Source: Ophiothrix spiculata | Lineage: Eukaryota > Echinodermata > Ophiuroidea > Amphilepidida > Ophiotrichidae | Direction: 5' to 3' (one strand) | Assembly: GCA_000969725.1 (NCBI GenBank) | Contig: JXSR01S072713.1 | DNA length: 43,711 nucleotides | Part shown: positions 1-11,200 of the stretch, in pieces | Layout of the letters: each line of letters begins with the position of its first letter | Numbering within the stretch: position 1 is the first letter of the stretch | Position numbers and translations under genes: made by a program | Notes under the pieces: generated by a model | Database searches by the model: none | What the model was told of the DNA's origin: nothing | What the model saw: the letters and a program-made list of their open reading frames with translations, nothing else

Positions 1-99
1 AATATGGCATGAGAAAAAGGTCATGTGACCTCTGACGTCATAACCCACCACTGGTGCAACACCAGACTTATGTTTCCAGATGCCCCATGACATGCCTAA

Positions 100-1118
100 C
101 TCAAAAAAATCAATATGACACTTGGTCAAAAATGTCAAATAAATTGCCACTATCTCTCGGTCTACATCTTCTTATTACATTTCTTCAAAAACCTATATTA
201 GGACCAAAATCTATGTATCAATGTTTTTGTCTTTATTTTCATGATATTACCATACCATATAAGTTACTGGCAAAAAGTCTTACTGGAACTACTTAAGCAA
301 CTTTCAAGTGAAGATTAATGATAAGGAAAATGCAATTACGTTCCCAATTTTCTTAATGACATCCAATTTGATTTCATCATGACCAGCAATTTGACCAGTT
401 CCTAGTTTACTTATCTTCATTTGTCGGTTTAAAGAAACATGTAGCACTGTTATAATTTTGTAAGTAATAAGAATAATCATTACCCGTTAGACAATATCAG
501 AGTCAGGCTTGAAAAATGTTTATTGAATTCAGTAGCTCTTTGTTTTGAACAAGTAAAAATCGAGTTATCTTTTACAAATTTGAGAAAATAATTACTTTTC
601 TTTGAACAAATAATTGATTTAAAATTTTTCCAAGTATTTCTCATGTTACCGTTTTCTTTGCTTAGAAGTTTTGAATAGTAATTTTTCTTTGCCAAACATA
701 AAACAGAGTTGAGCTTATTACAATATTTTTTTGTACTAATCAATATTCACTTGTGTATGTTTCTTTAAAGATTTCTTGTATAACAGATTCTCCTGTCTAA
801 TGCATTTTAAAATTCCATGAGAAATCCAAGGTGAAGTTGGTTTTGTTTTATTGGGCGATGAGACATATTTCTTTTATCTTTGGAATACATTTATCCTGAA
901 TGTCATTAAATTTGTTAATGAACAATGAATACATTTCATTTACATTGCTAAAATTACATACACTATCCTATTCAACTTGTTTAATTCATCTCTAAATTCC
1001 CCCCCCCCCAAAAAAAAATGATTTATTATTTGTTGCATCTCAACTTCATCAGCAATCTTAAAATGTTTTTTGACATGCAAATTGGTGATAAGAAAAATCG
1101 GCAAGTGATCGCTTAACC
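100..1118 (-). mobile_element. Degenerate LINE: end of endonuclease, linker and start of reverse transcriptase
   Basis: Read on the minus strand, this is the second part of a decayed non-LTR retrotransposon. Near 1099-1113 is SDHLPIF, the closing motif of an APE-type endonuclease. It is followed by PWISHGILK (near 800-830) and an open stretch at 743-480 with NKLNSVLCLAKKNYYSKLL and RNTWKNFKSI, the usual linker between endonuclease and reverse transcriptase in Jockey/CR1-like LINEs. Below 480, pieces such as AGHDEIKLDVIKKIGNVIA match the start of a reverse transcriptase. Stops and frame changes run throughout, so it is not functional. The 5' part continues at 2420-2812; the DNA between is later insertion. 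The lower limit near 100 is uncertain, and the clade cannot be fixed from this much. Confidence 0.7.
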
Positions 1119-2159
1119 CTTTGAACCGTGGCCATTGTAGGTGTATCTGTACCGCTGACCAACCCGAAAGTTTTAAAAAAATATAACCCCTAAACTTACT
1201 TTGATTTTGATTTCCCTTGCTTTACTTTTTCATTTCACAGTAGTCTAAATTGTTCCAATAGTATACTATTTATGTCGACCAACATATTCAACATTTACGT
1301 TGTATTCTATGGGCAAAGCCCCAGTTGTTGAAAACTTGGATCAAATTTACCAAAATATGTGACCTTCCAGCCCGTATGAGCAGTAAATGCCAAAAACTTC
1401 ATTTTACCCTACAGGTGAAAATACATGTCAAGCTCATAATTTGCCGAAATTGATTTTTTGACAGATTCACAATCCTAGTGCTTATTACAAAATACCAGCA
1501 AAGTTTCGTTTCAAGAAAATGATATGAAATGTGAAATAAATTGGCATATTCTTAAGGCGATCAACAGAAAATATAGGACCTTCTAATCTTTGATCGCATT
1601 TATCTCAGTTATACGTTTTACTCCCTGACAACCTTTGACGGACTATAACTTGACTTCTGGAAATCGTGTGAAGTTCATTAAGGTGTCATTTTAATTCTTA
1701 AAGCATAGTCTTTGCAAATAATTAAAAAAGTGAAAATGTGGCATTTACTGTTGTTTTGGGCTAGACAGTCACATATAAGGAATTTTTCACCTCTGTCTAG
1801 TAAAAAAGAGCAAATGACACATCAACCATGGGTTCAAAGCTTCATTAATGTCTTCCGATATAAATAAAACCATTTGCCTGTTGATAGACACATCAATTTT
1901 CAGACATGTGACCCAAACGCCGGTAAACCGCCTCATTGGGTATACGGTACATATAGACATAAGCCAGTATACCGACTCATCAGGTTCAAAAGTCTTAAAT
2001 TGGACCAAATAATTCCAGAAATATTTTTTGTTTTGGTATTATTGAATATATTTCAATGAGTGTTGCTGACTTAGACGTTATTCTTAGGCCTTGTGGTTGT
2101 TGGGAACATAGAATCTGAAGACAAAACACTCAACAACTCATTTGTTGGATCATGAATAT
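1119..2159. other. Unidentified sequence inserted in the old LINE
   Basis: This stretch separates the two halves of the minus-strand LINE, so it, or an element it belongs to, probably entered after the LINE. I see no long frame with coding character, no clear terminal repeats of its own and no RNA gene. The small open frames at 1787-2059 overlap on both strands and look like chance. Its right side meets a MITE at 2160. Confidence 0.4.
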
Positions 2160-2414
2160 GGGCCAAATCATAGTCAGCCTCCAAACAAAATTTTTCCTAC
2201 CAAACATTTGCCATCGAATTTAAACTATGAACGGGTAACAAACATTTGGTCCAATATATATGGCAATTAAAAACATGTGCAATCTAGCGCAAAGTTTTAT
2301 TTGGTCTCAACTCGGTGTTGAAGTTTTTTTGTAAGGAGTCACTCATCATTTTGGCGTCACAACCAAATGTTTGGTTTGAAAAAATTTGTTTGGAGGCCAA
2401 CTATGATTTGGCCC
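2160..2414. mobile_element. 255-bp MITE, copy A
   Basis: The ends are inverted repeats: GGGCCAAATCATAG on the left mirrors CTATGATTTGGCCC on the right, and both continue into the CTCCAAACAAA stretch and an internal ACCAAATGTTTGG. There is no coding capacity. A second diverged copy lies at 19720-19972 with the same interior, including TGTGCAATCTAGCGC. Copy A abuts the resumed LINE endonuclease at about 2416. The superfamily is not certain and a target duplication is not clear. Confidence 0.8.
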
Positions 2415-2419
2415 TATTT

Positions 2420-2812
2420 TCATTCAATAAATTAATGTTTAGATCTCCCACCAGATACATTGTTTTCATTTTTAATGCATCAGTTAGCAAATTATCTATA
2501 AAATCATTAAATTCATTGACATCTTGATCAGGAGGTCAATACATCACTATATTACACCCACAACAATGTTCTATAATTTTGTCCTTTCAATCTCTATAAA
2601 CATACTTTCAACATTAGCTGGATGATTCATTTCAACAAAATCATTGCAAACATGATTTTTGATATTGTTTTCAACATACAGAAAAACACCACCCCCTTTT
2701 TGCCATACGATTTTTAACTTCCATGTTATATCCATTTAGTTCAAAATATTCTTGAGGTTTATCTTTCAACGTGAATGTGTATACTCTCATTCATCTGGGC
2801 TGATAACAAAAA
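2420..2812 (-). mobile_element. Degenerate LINE: N-terminal endonuclease part
   Basis: This is the 5' half of the old minus-strand LINE. In successive frames it reads FVISAQMNES (the ISETWLNES-like motif), LKDKPQEYFELNGYN, GGGVFLYVENNI, NVESMFIEIERTK, PPDQDVNEFNDF and MYLVGDLNINLLN, the ordered motifs of an APE-type LINE endonuclease. Several stops and frame changes break it. It ends where the MITE begins and resumes at 1118, so the two pieces belong to one copy. A younger plus-strand LINE has landed at its upstream end near 2819. Confidence 0.72.
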
Positions 2813-2819
2813 TGTATGA

Positions 2820-4829
2820 CAGATCAGGAAGAAGAAGCGTCTATGGAAGAAGGATAAACGTAACAACACCGAAAAGAACTGGCAGGAATTTAAGAACATG
2901 AGGAAGGTTGTTAAAAGAAGCATTTAGAAAGCATATGAAGAATATGTTGCTGGAATATTGGATGACAGCTTGACTGGATCTCACAAGAATTTCTGGAAAT
3001 TTATAAATAATCAGAAAAAGGACAGTACAGGAATACCAACCCTGCGAACAGAAAACGACCTAGCTACCACCAGTGCCTTGAAGGCTGAAGCTTTAAACAG
3101 ACAATACCAATCAGTGTTTACAGAGGAGGATACATCATTTTTCCCAGAAAAAGGACCAAGCCCGTACTCTGAAATGCCTAGCTTAGAATTTGCTACAGAT
3201 GGTATTCAGAAATTGTTAAGCAACCTCAATCCTAGTAAGGCCAGTGGACCAGACCTCATCCCAATTCGCATCCTGAAAGAAACAGCACATCAGATTGCAC
3301 CAATCCTTCAGGTCATATTCACCCAATCCTACAACACCGGTAACTTACCTGCTGACTGGCTATCTGCCAACATTGTTGCTGTATATAAGGGGAACTGCAG
3401 CATACCGGCAAATTATCGTCCAGTATCACTTACCTGCGTCATTACCAAGATTATGGAACATATAATTTTCCACTCCATCATGGAACACCTTGACAGAAAC
3501 TCTATCTTGTCGACATACCAGCATGGGTTCCGGCAGAAACATTCGACAGAATCACAGCTCATCACCACACTAGAGGAGATCTCCAAGTCAATGGATGACA
3601 AAAACCAAACGGATATCCTGATATTGGATTTCTCCAAGGCGTTTGATACTGTCGCTCACCAACGCCTATTAAAGAAGCTCGACTTCTACGGTATCAACGC
3701 CACTACCAACAACTGGCTAAAAACATGGCTTACCACCAGAAATCAAAGAGTAGTAGTGGATGGTGAAGCGTCAACAACTGTTCACGTTGATTCTGGAGTG
3801 CCTCAAGGGAACGTACTTGGAACGCTTATGTTCCTGCTCTTTATCAATGATATAGGAGACAACATATCATCCACCATCAAATTATTTGCAGATGACTGCT
3901 TGCTCTTCAGAACCATCAAGACCAAGAAAGATGCGTCAATGCTCCAAGATGACCTTACTAAATTGCATCGGTGGTCAAACCAGTGGCAGATGCAATTTTA
4001 TGCTAAAAAATGCTACACGCTGAGCGTCCATCGGAAAGCTACTCCAGTCGCCAACCAATATTCCATGGGAGGAGAGATACTAACATTTGTACCTAGCCAG
4101 GCATATCTTGGGGTAGAAATCCGTATGAAACTGGACTGGAAACAACACATTGAAACAACCGTAGCAAAGGCAGGAAGGACACTTGGCTTTTTGAGAAGAA
4201 ACCTCATCAAATGTTCACCAGCACTCAAAAAGCAAGCATACATCTCACTCGTAAGGTCACAATTGGAATACGCAGCAGTCGTCTGGGATCCACATCAACA
4301 GAATGACATTGATGAGCTAGAAAAAATTCAAAGAAGGGCCATTCGCTTCATCTGCGGGAATTATCAATGGGATGCAAGTGTAAGCGTAATGCAGCAAGAA
4401 CTGGAACTACCCACCCTTCAGGAAAGAAGAAAGAACGCTAGACTCATCATGTTCTATAAGATCATCAACAACCTAATCTCTATACAAATGCCAAATTATG
4501 TTCTGCCGAAAACCGGATCCACAAGAAGTTGCAAACCACATAGCTTTACTCACCTAGGTTCAAGCTCCAATGTATACAAGTACAGCTACTTTACAAGAAC
4601 TTTGATAGACTGGGATCAGCTCCCTCAAGAAATCATTGAACTGCCCAGCCTTGAGCAGTTCAAGGGAGCCATCGGAGCCAGCTAAGATCATGGACAGACC
4701 TTTTTTACTCGCACACTGTAAATAGAGAGCACAAATAGCACCTTTGCGTCCATTGCCAGAAGCACTGCACAGTACCCTCATCCAGATGCTGAAGAGGCTT
4801 TGATGAGTTATGGCGTAGATGTAGATGTA
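2820..4829 (+). mobile_element. 5'-truncated CR1/L2-like LINE with long reverse transcriptase frame
   Basis: This non-LTR retrotransposon copy lacks its first ORF and endonuclease, as is usual for incomplete reverse transcription. The reading frame is visible from 2820 (RKKKRLWKKDKRN, the basic linker), meets one in-frame TAG at 2925-2927, then is open from 2958 to 4685. The 3' UTR (4686-4829) ends in GATGTA repeats, a simple-repeat tail of the kind CR1/L2-type LINEs carry instead of poly(A). ATGTATGA occurs at both ends (2812-2819 and 4825-4832) and may be the target duplication, though the right copy overlaps the tail. Clade assignment within the Jockey/CR1/L2 group is by motif style only. 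Confidence 0.88.
2958..4685 (+). CDS. LINE reverse transcriptase (575 codons, N-terminally truncated)
   Basis: The frame encodes the polymerase of a non-LTR retrotransposon, which copies its own RNA at a nicked chromosomal site. In order it shows a linker (FWKFINNQ), the first palm/finger motifs (NPSKASGPDLIPIRILKE), NYRPVSLT, HGFRQKHSTESQL, the catalytic ILDFSKAFDTV with its aspartate, SGVPQGNVLGTLMFLLFIND, and FADDCLLF with the catalytic Asp pair. It then has AYLGVEI, a thumb region, and a C-terminal domain with LVRSQLEYAAVVWDP and KIQRRAIRF, typical of CR1/L2-like elements. All catalytic residues I expect are present. The first Met is not the true start: the frame continues upstream past one stop and the endonuclease is absent. 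Relatively few breaks suggest a fairly young copy. Confidence 0.88.
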   Translation: MDDSLTGSHKNFWKFINNQKKDSTGIPTLRTENDLATTSALKAEALNRQYQSVFTEEDTSFFPEKGPSPYSEMPSLEFATDGIQKLLSNLNPSKASGPDLIPIRILKETAHQIAPILQVIFTQSYNTGNLPADWLSANIVAVYKGNCSIPANYRPVSLTCVITKIMEHIIFHSIMEHLDRNSILSTYQHGFRQKHSTESQLITTLEEISKSMDDKNQTDILILDFSKAFDTVAHQRLLKKLDFYGINATTNNWLKTWLTTRNQRVVVDGEASTTVHVDSGVPQGNVLGTLMFLLFINDIGDNISSTIKLFADDCLLFRTIKTKKDASMLQDDLTKLHRWSNQWQMQFYAKKCYTLSVHRKATPVANQYSMGGEILTFVPSQAYLGVEIRMKLDWKQHIETTVAKAGRTLGFLRRNLIKCSPALKKQAYISLVRSQLEYAAVVWDPHQQNDIDELEKIQRRAIRFICGNYQWDASVSVMQQELELPTLQERRKNARLIMFYKIINNLISIQMPNYVLPKTGSTRSCKPHSFTHLGSSSNVYKYSYFTRTLIDWDQLPQEIIELPSLEQFKGAIGAS

Positions 4830-4980
4830 TGAATTAAATCTTGACAACCAGAAAAATATACCACTGAGCAGAGAACCGACGTTGCGGTCACCCTTTAGCT
4901 AGGTTGTGATGGTATCACCCGCAACGTCGGTTCTCTGCTCAGTGAGTATATTTTTCTGGTTGTCAAGATTTAATTCATAC
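4827..4980. repeat. 154-bp near-perfect hairpin next to the LINE 3' end
   Basis: The left arm (4827-4887) and right arm (4920-4980) are reverse complements over about 61 bases with one or two single-base differences, around a ~32-base spacer. Each arm contains TGAGCAGAGAACCGACGTTG and AAATCTTGACAACCAG. The left arm starts inside the last bases of the LINE tail. It could be a short MITE whose edge was hit by the LINE, or an inverted duplication of the LINE's flank. Confidence 0.85.
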
Positions 4981-6525
4981 TTATTTATCTTTCAAACATT
5001 CCAATGATACCAAAGTGTATTATCGTAAAATACAGGAAATCTCCAAAAAAATTTAAACAAGGCTTCTGATATTTACATTAGTAACGATAGACTGTCTAAA
5101 GATTTTTTGATTGAATTGAGTTCATGCTCATTATAATATTTAGAATAAGTAAATGTATCTGCATCATTGAGCTCTGTTTGAAACATAATTTGATCAAAAA
5201 ACAACTTCTCACATTTCCATTTTTTACTACTTTTTAACAGCATTTCATTTTCAAAGAATGTCACAATACCAGTAGTTATGCAATTTTAGTCTCTAGCACA
5301 TGAATATGTTTACCACAGTAGTGTAAAAATTTGTTTTTTACAATTCTTTTCTTCATGTTTCCTACACACAGTACAAACACACACACTCAACACTCTCACC
5401 CTAACACACATCAGTTAAATGCAATAAAAACACTACTTAAAAATGATTAAAGTTTTGAAAACATCAAGTGCTTTTTGTGTGTGATAAGATACTACTTACC
5501 TGTTGTTTTGAAGATGAAAGTCAATGGTAGCATGAAAGATAAATAAAAAAAATTATTAGTGTCGATTAAAGTTGTGATTGTGCATAACTGAAAAGTGGAC
5601 ACTACTTTTAAGTAGTATCCATTTTTTAAAACACCCTATAAACCAGTGGTGGCAACTAACAGCCTGCATGCCACAGGCCACTCACAAGCCTTCTTATATA
5701 GCCAGGCCCCCATGGAAAAAATAAAATGAAATGAAGAATCAAAATTTTGCTGTAAAAGTTATAAATAACGGATTTTCATCGTTTTTTTTTTTGCTAATAA
5801 AGAAGAGAAATTATATTCTAACAAGCCCTGCATGTTTCAGCTTCATAGCATGCATATATTTTTCAAAATGGCAACTAACAATTTTCTGGGGCTACACCCC
5901 ACCCCACTACACCCCAACTTTGACAGCCTACCATAACCTCACCTTAGATGGTATCCCCCTAATTTTTTCATCAAAATGACCGCAAAGGATGTAAAAGAGA
6001 TTACCCAAATGTCTAGGGTCGGTTGCTTTTGCGCTTTTATGCAGCTGTAAAAAAATCTTAGGGGCTTTGCAACAATCCCTAGGTAGATGAGGGTTATAGG
6101 TATTACATTGCAAATATGAGTTTATGTATTGAACTTCAGTATAAACACTTTACAATGAAGTTGATGGGGACAAAGATATGATTTTGTTAGGTAAGGATTT
6201 TGGAAATAAAATAAAAACAAAATAAAATTAGCAAATATTGTAGAAACAAATTGTTTCTTCATAACATATTTTTCTTGTATCAGATGCTGTTATGCAGAAC
6301 TGTACATAATGTGCAATTTAAATAGAGTTATATTGCTTGATTTTGAATATGGATAATTTGTAATGACTGCCATAAAACTATGGTCGTAACTTTGATGTCA
6401 GATTTACTGATATAGATGAAAGTTAAAAAAGAAGATCTAACTAAACAATATCTAAAGTGAAAATAGGGTGTGAGAGGTCAATCTTGTCTGTCTTTTTCAT
6501 GTTAAACACATCCATGTATTTCTAT
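4981..6525. other. Non-coding stretch, possible hAT end near 5645
   Basis: No gene is recognisable. CAGTGGTGGCAACTAACAG at about 5645, followed by GCC/GGCC-rich words, resembles the start of hAT-type non-autonomous elements, but I found no matching right end. A small hairpin (GGACACTACTT, then AAGTAGTATCC) lies near 5597-5620. Short open frames on both strands have no coding character. Confidence 0.3.
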
Positions 6526-6775
6526 CAGGGGCGGCGGAACCGTGTAGGCCATATGGGCTTTGGCTGCACCACTTTTCAGCAAGAATAAATAAAAATAAAT
6601 AAATTTAAATTCATTTAGTGTGTTTTATTATGGTCCTAGCATAAAAAAACACAACATAGTCCTGTACATATTCGTTTTTAGTAACAACTATCTTCTGGGG
6701 CTCTTCATGTTAGTTGTTTAATTATACTAAGGAGGTACAGGCCGCACCACTTTTATTTTCCTTCCAACGCCCCTG
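6526..6775. mobile_element. hAT-like MITE (250 bp)
   Basis: The element starts CAGGGGCGGCGGAA and ends with the reverse complement of CAGGGGCGTTGGAA. Inside both ends is a shared GCACCACTTTT stretch. The flanks are ATTTCTAT (6518-6525) and ATTTCTGG (6776-6783), an 8-bp target duplication with six matches, the length hAT transposases make. It has no coding capacity and must have been moved by a transposase encoded elsewhere. Confidence 0.8.
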
Positions 6776-6904
6776 ATTTCTGGTAGTTATACCTGTTGTT
6801 TCAACAGATAATAATCCTGGGAGTGTAATTACTATATTGGTAATTTTTTGCTATTATAATCCATATAATCTAGTTTGTTAACAAATCCTAACTGCTTTGC
6901 CACT

Positions 6905-7215
6905 GGTATATATTAAGGGTCCTGTCAACCCTTCGTTTTTAGATATGGCTTTTGCTCTGCAACTCAGCAACGGATAATTAAATCAGAATAAAAGTATATA
7001 TTTCGAGAAGCAGATTTGCATACTGAACATAATGGTGAGTTTATTTTTGGACCAAAATGAGTAATTTTGGCCCTGAGGTCAAAAAATTGTGTTTTTTGTC
7101 CCAAAATTGTATGGGGAAGCTTTAACTATGTTTTGCTTTGGTGATATTTCAAACTATTATATTTTTTAGAATCTAGAAAGCAATGTCTAGGAATGCATTT
7201 CTCAAATGTTCATTT
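6905..7215 (+). repeat. Dispersed repeat, copy 1 (inverted relative to copy 2)
   Basis: The stretch around CAGATTTGCATACTGAACAT, CAACTCAGCAACGGATAA and GACCAAAATGAGTAATTTTG recurs in reverse complement at about 14770-15000. Similarity runs over at least 200 bases with gaps. It has no open frame and no recognised family. Confidence 0.6.
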
Positions 7216-7997
7216 TTTTAAAATATTGCCAAAAATAGGTCCAAAATGTCATGTTTTATAAAAAAAAATGGTGGGAGCGATGGGATTTTTTACATTTTTG
7301 AACCAATTTTTGACAAACAAGGTTGCAAGACAAGCTTATTCATGAGTCTGAGCCAAAGTGTCCAAATCAATGTAAAATACTCTAATGAATATATGTATCA
7401 ATTAAGTATTGATAAATAAATCATAAATAACCTTTTCAAGTTCAACTTTGACCTAAATCAATCAATTACAGCTTGCAACAGGTGTACCAGTGAAAATTGT
7501 GATTAATTATTTTGTAAAATAGATATAACAAGCAAAGTCCACATAATGACTGTTATATATGCATTGCATACTGTACAAATATGAAATGATGATTTAAATA
7601 TACGTAATAACCATATCTAATGGATACAATGATGTCTGGTTTGCTTAACGATAATGAAAATGGAGAGTTTGGATTCAAGGTTGCCTAAAATACAAACGGA
7701 TGCTTTTATATGTGTAGTAATATTTCAAACAGGTATGTATTTCATATTTCTTGTTCATTATTTTAAAACACACATATTTATTTAAAAGTACACAATGTAC
7801 AACAATAGTGCTTTATATTTTCTTTTCTTTTTTAAAGGATAGCTGAGGTCTTGTATTGTGATTGAAATAATTTTATCCATTTGTGACTAAAAATCATGAA
7901 AAATAAGCAGAATATTTTGTTTTACTCATCAATTTTGTTCTTTATTTTCAATTTCCCTGTTTATTTTGTAAAAAGTGTCTTGTTTTTCTCATTGCAG
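7216..7997. other. Intron or upstream sequence of the sushi-domain gene
   Basis: No confident coding exon is visible. A polypyrimidine tract and TTGCAG at about 7980-7997 form the acceptor of the sushi exon. Earlier exons, such as one for the signal peptide, must lie upstream, but I could not identify them; if they are within this window they are too short or too diverged to see. Confidence 0.35.
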
Positions 7998-8201
7998 TAA
8001 TCCACTCAGTATGTGCAATATGCTCTGCTCCGCCACAAGTTATCGGCAGCAGACAAAATGCAACGTCACAGTCTACATATCGTACAAATGCAGTCATCTT
8101 ATACACATGCAGATCTGGTTTCTTTCTAGATGAACCATCACCTCTCAGGGTGTGTTTAGCTGATGGGAGTTGGACTGGGGTTGATGCACCATGTCAAATA
8201 A
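7998..8201 (+). other. Coding exon: sushi/CCP domain
   Basis: A 204-base exon between an acceptor (ATTGCAG) and a donor (A|GTAAGA). Its reading frame starts at 8000. An extra cysteine (VCAIC) sits just before the domain's first Cys and could pair with an upstream region. Confidence 0.85.
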
Positions 8202-11200
8202 GTAAGAACATGCATCATATTTTAACCCCCCCCCCCCCCCCAGGGCCCGGGGGCGGGGTAGTCCCATTCTGGAGGCGACATGTATGTAAGGCTCAAAAGA
8301 TCCCCCTTTTCAGCGTTGCTGTCACCTTAAGACCCTTAAGTTTTTACAACTTCATGTGCTCTCAGCCAAAGACCCCATAATTTTTTAGATTTATCTGTCA
8401 GCTGACCCCTCATATTTTGACCAATTAGCCTTCATATTTTTGTATTTTCTCTCACCTAATGACAAAATTCATGCTCTCACCTAGTGACCTCTCATTTTTT
8501 AATCCTGTGCTCTCATCGAATGCCCCAGCCTGTTGGAATATGGGCCATACACCAGTACACATTTCACATTTGACTGCCCCCAGGATTTTAACATGGATAT
8601 AAGTGGTCAGAAACTAACATATCTGAGAATTGTTTGAAAAGTTTGGCAATTCCTATTTCAATATTTGTTTGAAACTGGTTTGTTTAAGAGAAAAGCACAT
8701 TTTTTTAAAACATAGTTTAAAAAAGAAAAAACATGTGAGAAAGATTAGCAAACTAATTAATTCTGCAACATAAAGCATTAGAGTGGAGGGGAGGGTATGT
8801 GCTACCTCGTTCATTTGTCTATATTCAATTTACATAATTTGAAAATAGATAAATAAATGAAGTAGCGTCATATTTTAAATTGTATAATTTCAGTTTGTTT
8901 AGAGAGAACACCTACTATATTATCTACAATTTACATAAGAAAATCCACATTAACTCAAACTTGTGATTGAAGGATTCAATGTTCAAACAGACGATATAAT
9001 AGATGTCAAAATGTTTCCAAAAAGTGATTAATTATTATGGGCAAATTAACTTCATCATAAAGGGTTTGCAATTTTCAAGTAATTTGCAATAGACATGTTT
9101 TACTACCGCAATGTCTATGTCTCAACTCCACATTACTAAATATGCAAGTAGTATAAGGGGAAGGTTCAAAAGACCTTTGTTCTGTCAAAATACGTAAAAA
9201 TGACCTACTTTACAGACACATTTTACGATGATGGTTTCAATAATACACCTTCACATTTATATTCACAGACTAGGCTTTAATACATTCAGTAATGTGCAAT
9301 AATCATTGCTTTTCTATTTTATCACACTGGTATCAATAGTTACACCTTCATATTTGCAATAGAATGAAAGTGTCAACTCATACATGTTGAACATTGTAGA
9401 ATATCTGACATACACTTACAGACATGCTACAATGAGCAACATGTGGGAGACCCAAACTGCATCCTTTAACCACGACGGCACACATTTATCAATAACAATA
9501 CCCTGATTATTTAAAGATGTGTAGATAAATGTTACACATTTTTATTCCTATCCACAGCAAATTGTTTTAGTATAATCAAAGCATCACAGAATATTGTTAC
9601 ATTCAATTGAGTAACATCAAGGCCCAATTTGGAGTTCACCTTTGCATACATGCCAAAAGTGGATAAAAAATTCATTCGACCACAAATGTTGCATAGAATA
9701 TCAAATGTTAAAAAAAGTACATTCTGGTCATAAATGAAGACCCTAATTAATTTTCATTTATTATTAGAACATATACATGTCCCTTGGCCTAATTATCTAA
9801 TAATACTTATTTTCTTTCAGATACTGAATCCTTAGGCTATGCTATCATGTGCAGTGTATTGGCCATCATCATCTTCATTGTATTAATGGCATGGGCTCTT
9901 AACAGGTAAGACATACCTGTCAACATTTCCAAATTCTGATGCGGGATATTAAAATTTACAAGTAATGTTTACGGATAACTGACATTTGAAGCCCAAAAGG
10001 TACACCCAAAATTTGTTACTTAACTTTTGAAAAGTGACAAGCAAAAATAAAATAAAAAGGTCTCACAAGCACACAGACGACTCATAACGATCACATTTTT
10101 AATTTCTCAACAAAATGTAGGGTGTGCACGGTCTGTAATACACGTTAGCAGGACACTGCAGTACATTTTTTTCTCAAAGCGGTGAAATGGCTTAAATGGC
10201 GACCCGATCAGGAGTTCGGGAGGACTACCTAAAATTGGGAGAATCCCGCCTAAATCGGGAGACTTGACGGGTATGGTAAGAGGCATAACAAACAATAATA
10301 GTTTATAAATTTGACAGCCATAATTAAATGTCCGTATACAAGTTAAAGCCAGACATCTATAGTTGCAAGATGCTTCTGCATTTTCAAAGTATTTTAATGT
10401 ACTGAATGTATGCCAACCTAAACTACCATATAGAAAACAAATTTAGCAGGTTTCTAATAAACAGAAATCACTTGTAACTTAAGCTTTTAGCCCCAATAGT
10501 GTTACTGCTTGTTAGTCATATATTGGCCTAAACGCACTCATATCTGTCAAGTCTCCTGATTTAGGCGGGAGTCTCCCAATTTTAGGCAGTCCTCCCGAAC
10601 TCCTGATCGAGTAGCCATTTCTCCCTCTTTGAAAAAATATCCCGCTCTCTCCCGCTTTTGAAAAAATCCTGGTATCTCCCGCTTAGTGAGAAAAAAATGT
10701 ACCGCAGTGACCTGCTAGCGTGTAATTCACCCTATATATTCTTGAGAAATTGAAAATGACATCGTCATGAGTCGTCTGTGTACTTGTGAGACCTTTTTTT
10801 TTTTTTTTGCTTGTCAAAAAGCTACGTCAACATCAGTTGTACTGTGTTTAGCTACGCACACGATTATCTGTATCAATTCACGATGTGAAGAGGCCCGCTC
10901 ATTTGGCATGATCAAAGTATACTGTATGGATCATGGCAAAACATCAAATTAATTGACTTTTTGATTTACTTCCAAAAACAATTCACAATTATACATGTAT
11001 CCTATTGGATTACTTCAAATATGTTTTCGTGCATTGGTAATGCATAAAAACCTTTCGCAAAAGAATTAAAAAAAAAAGAAATTTCGAAATGTTGCTGGGT
11101 TGTATACAGTATTCCTGAACTCATTATTGTTTTTGTAGGTGTCACCTCAAGATTATAAAACAACACATGCAAATAATTTAAAAGAAACTTTTTTGGTAAC

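Noticed and set aside
5645-5730. Possible hAT element start (CAGTGGTGGCAAC)
   Set aside because: No mirrored right end or 8-bp duplication was found, so it is mentioned only as a possibility in the non-coding entry.
7621-7740. Possible upstream exon of the sushi gene ending CAG|GTATGT
   Set aside because: The donor is plausible, but no acceptor or protein domain could be assigned and the required phase 1 frame gives nothing recognisable.
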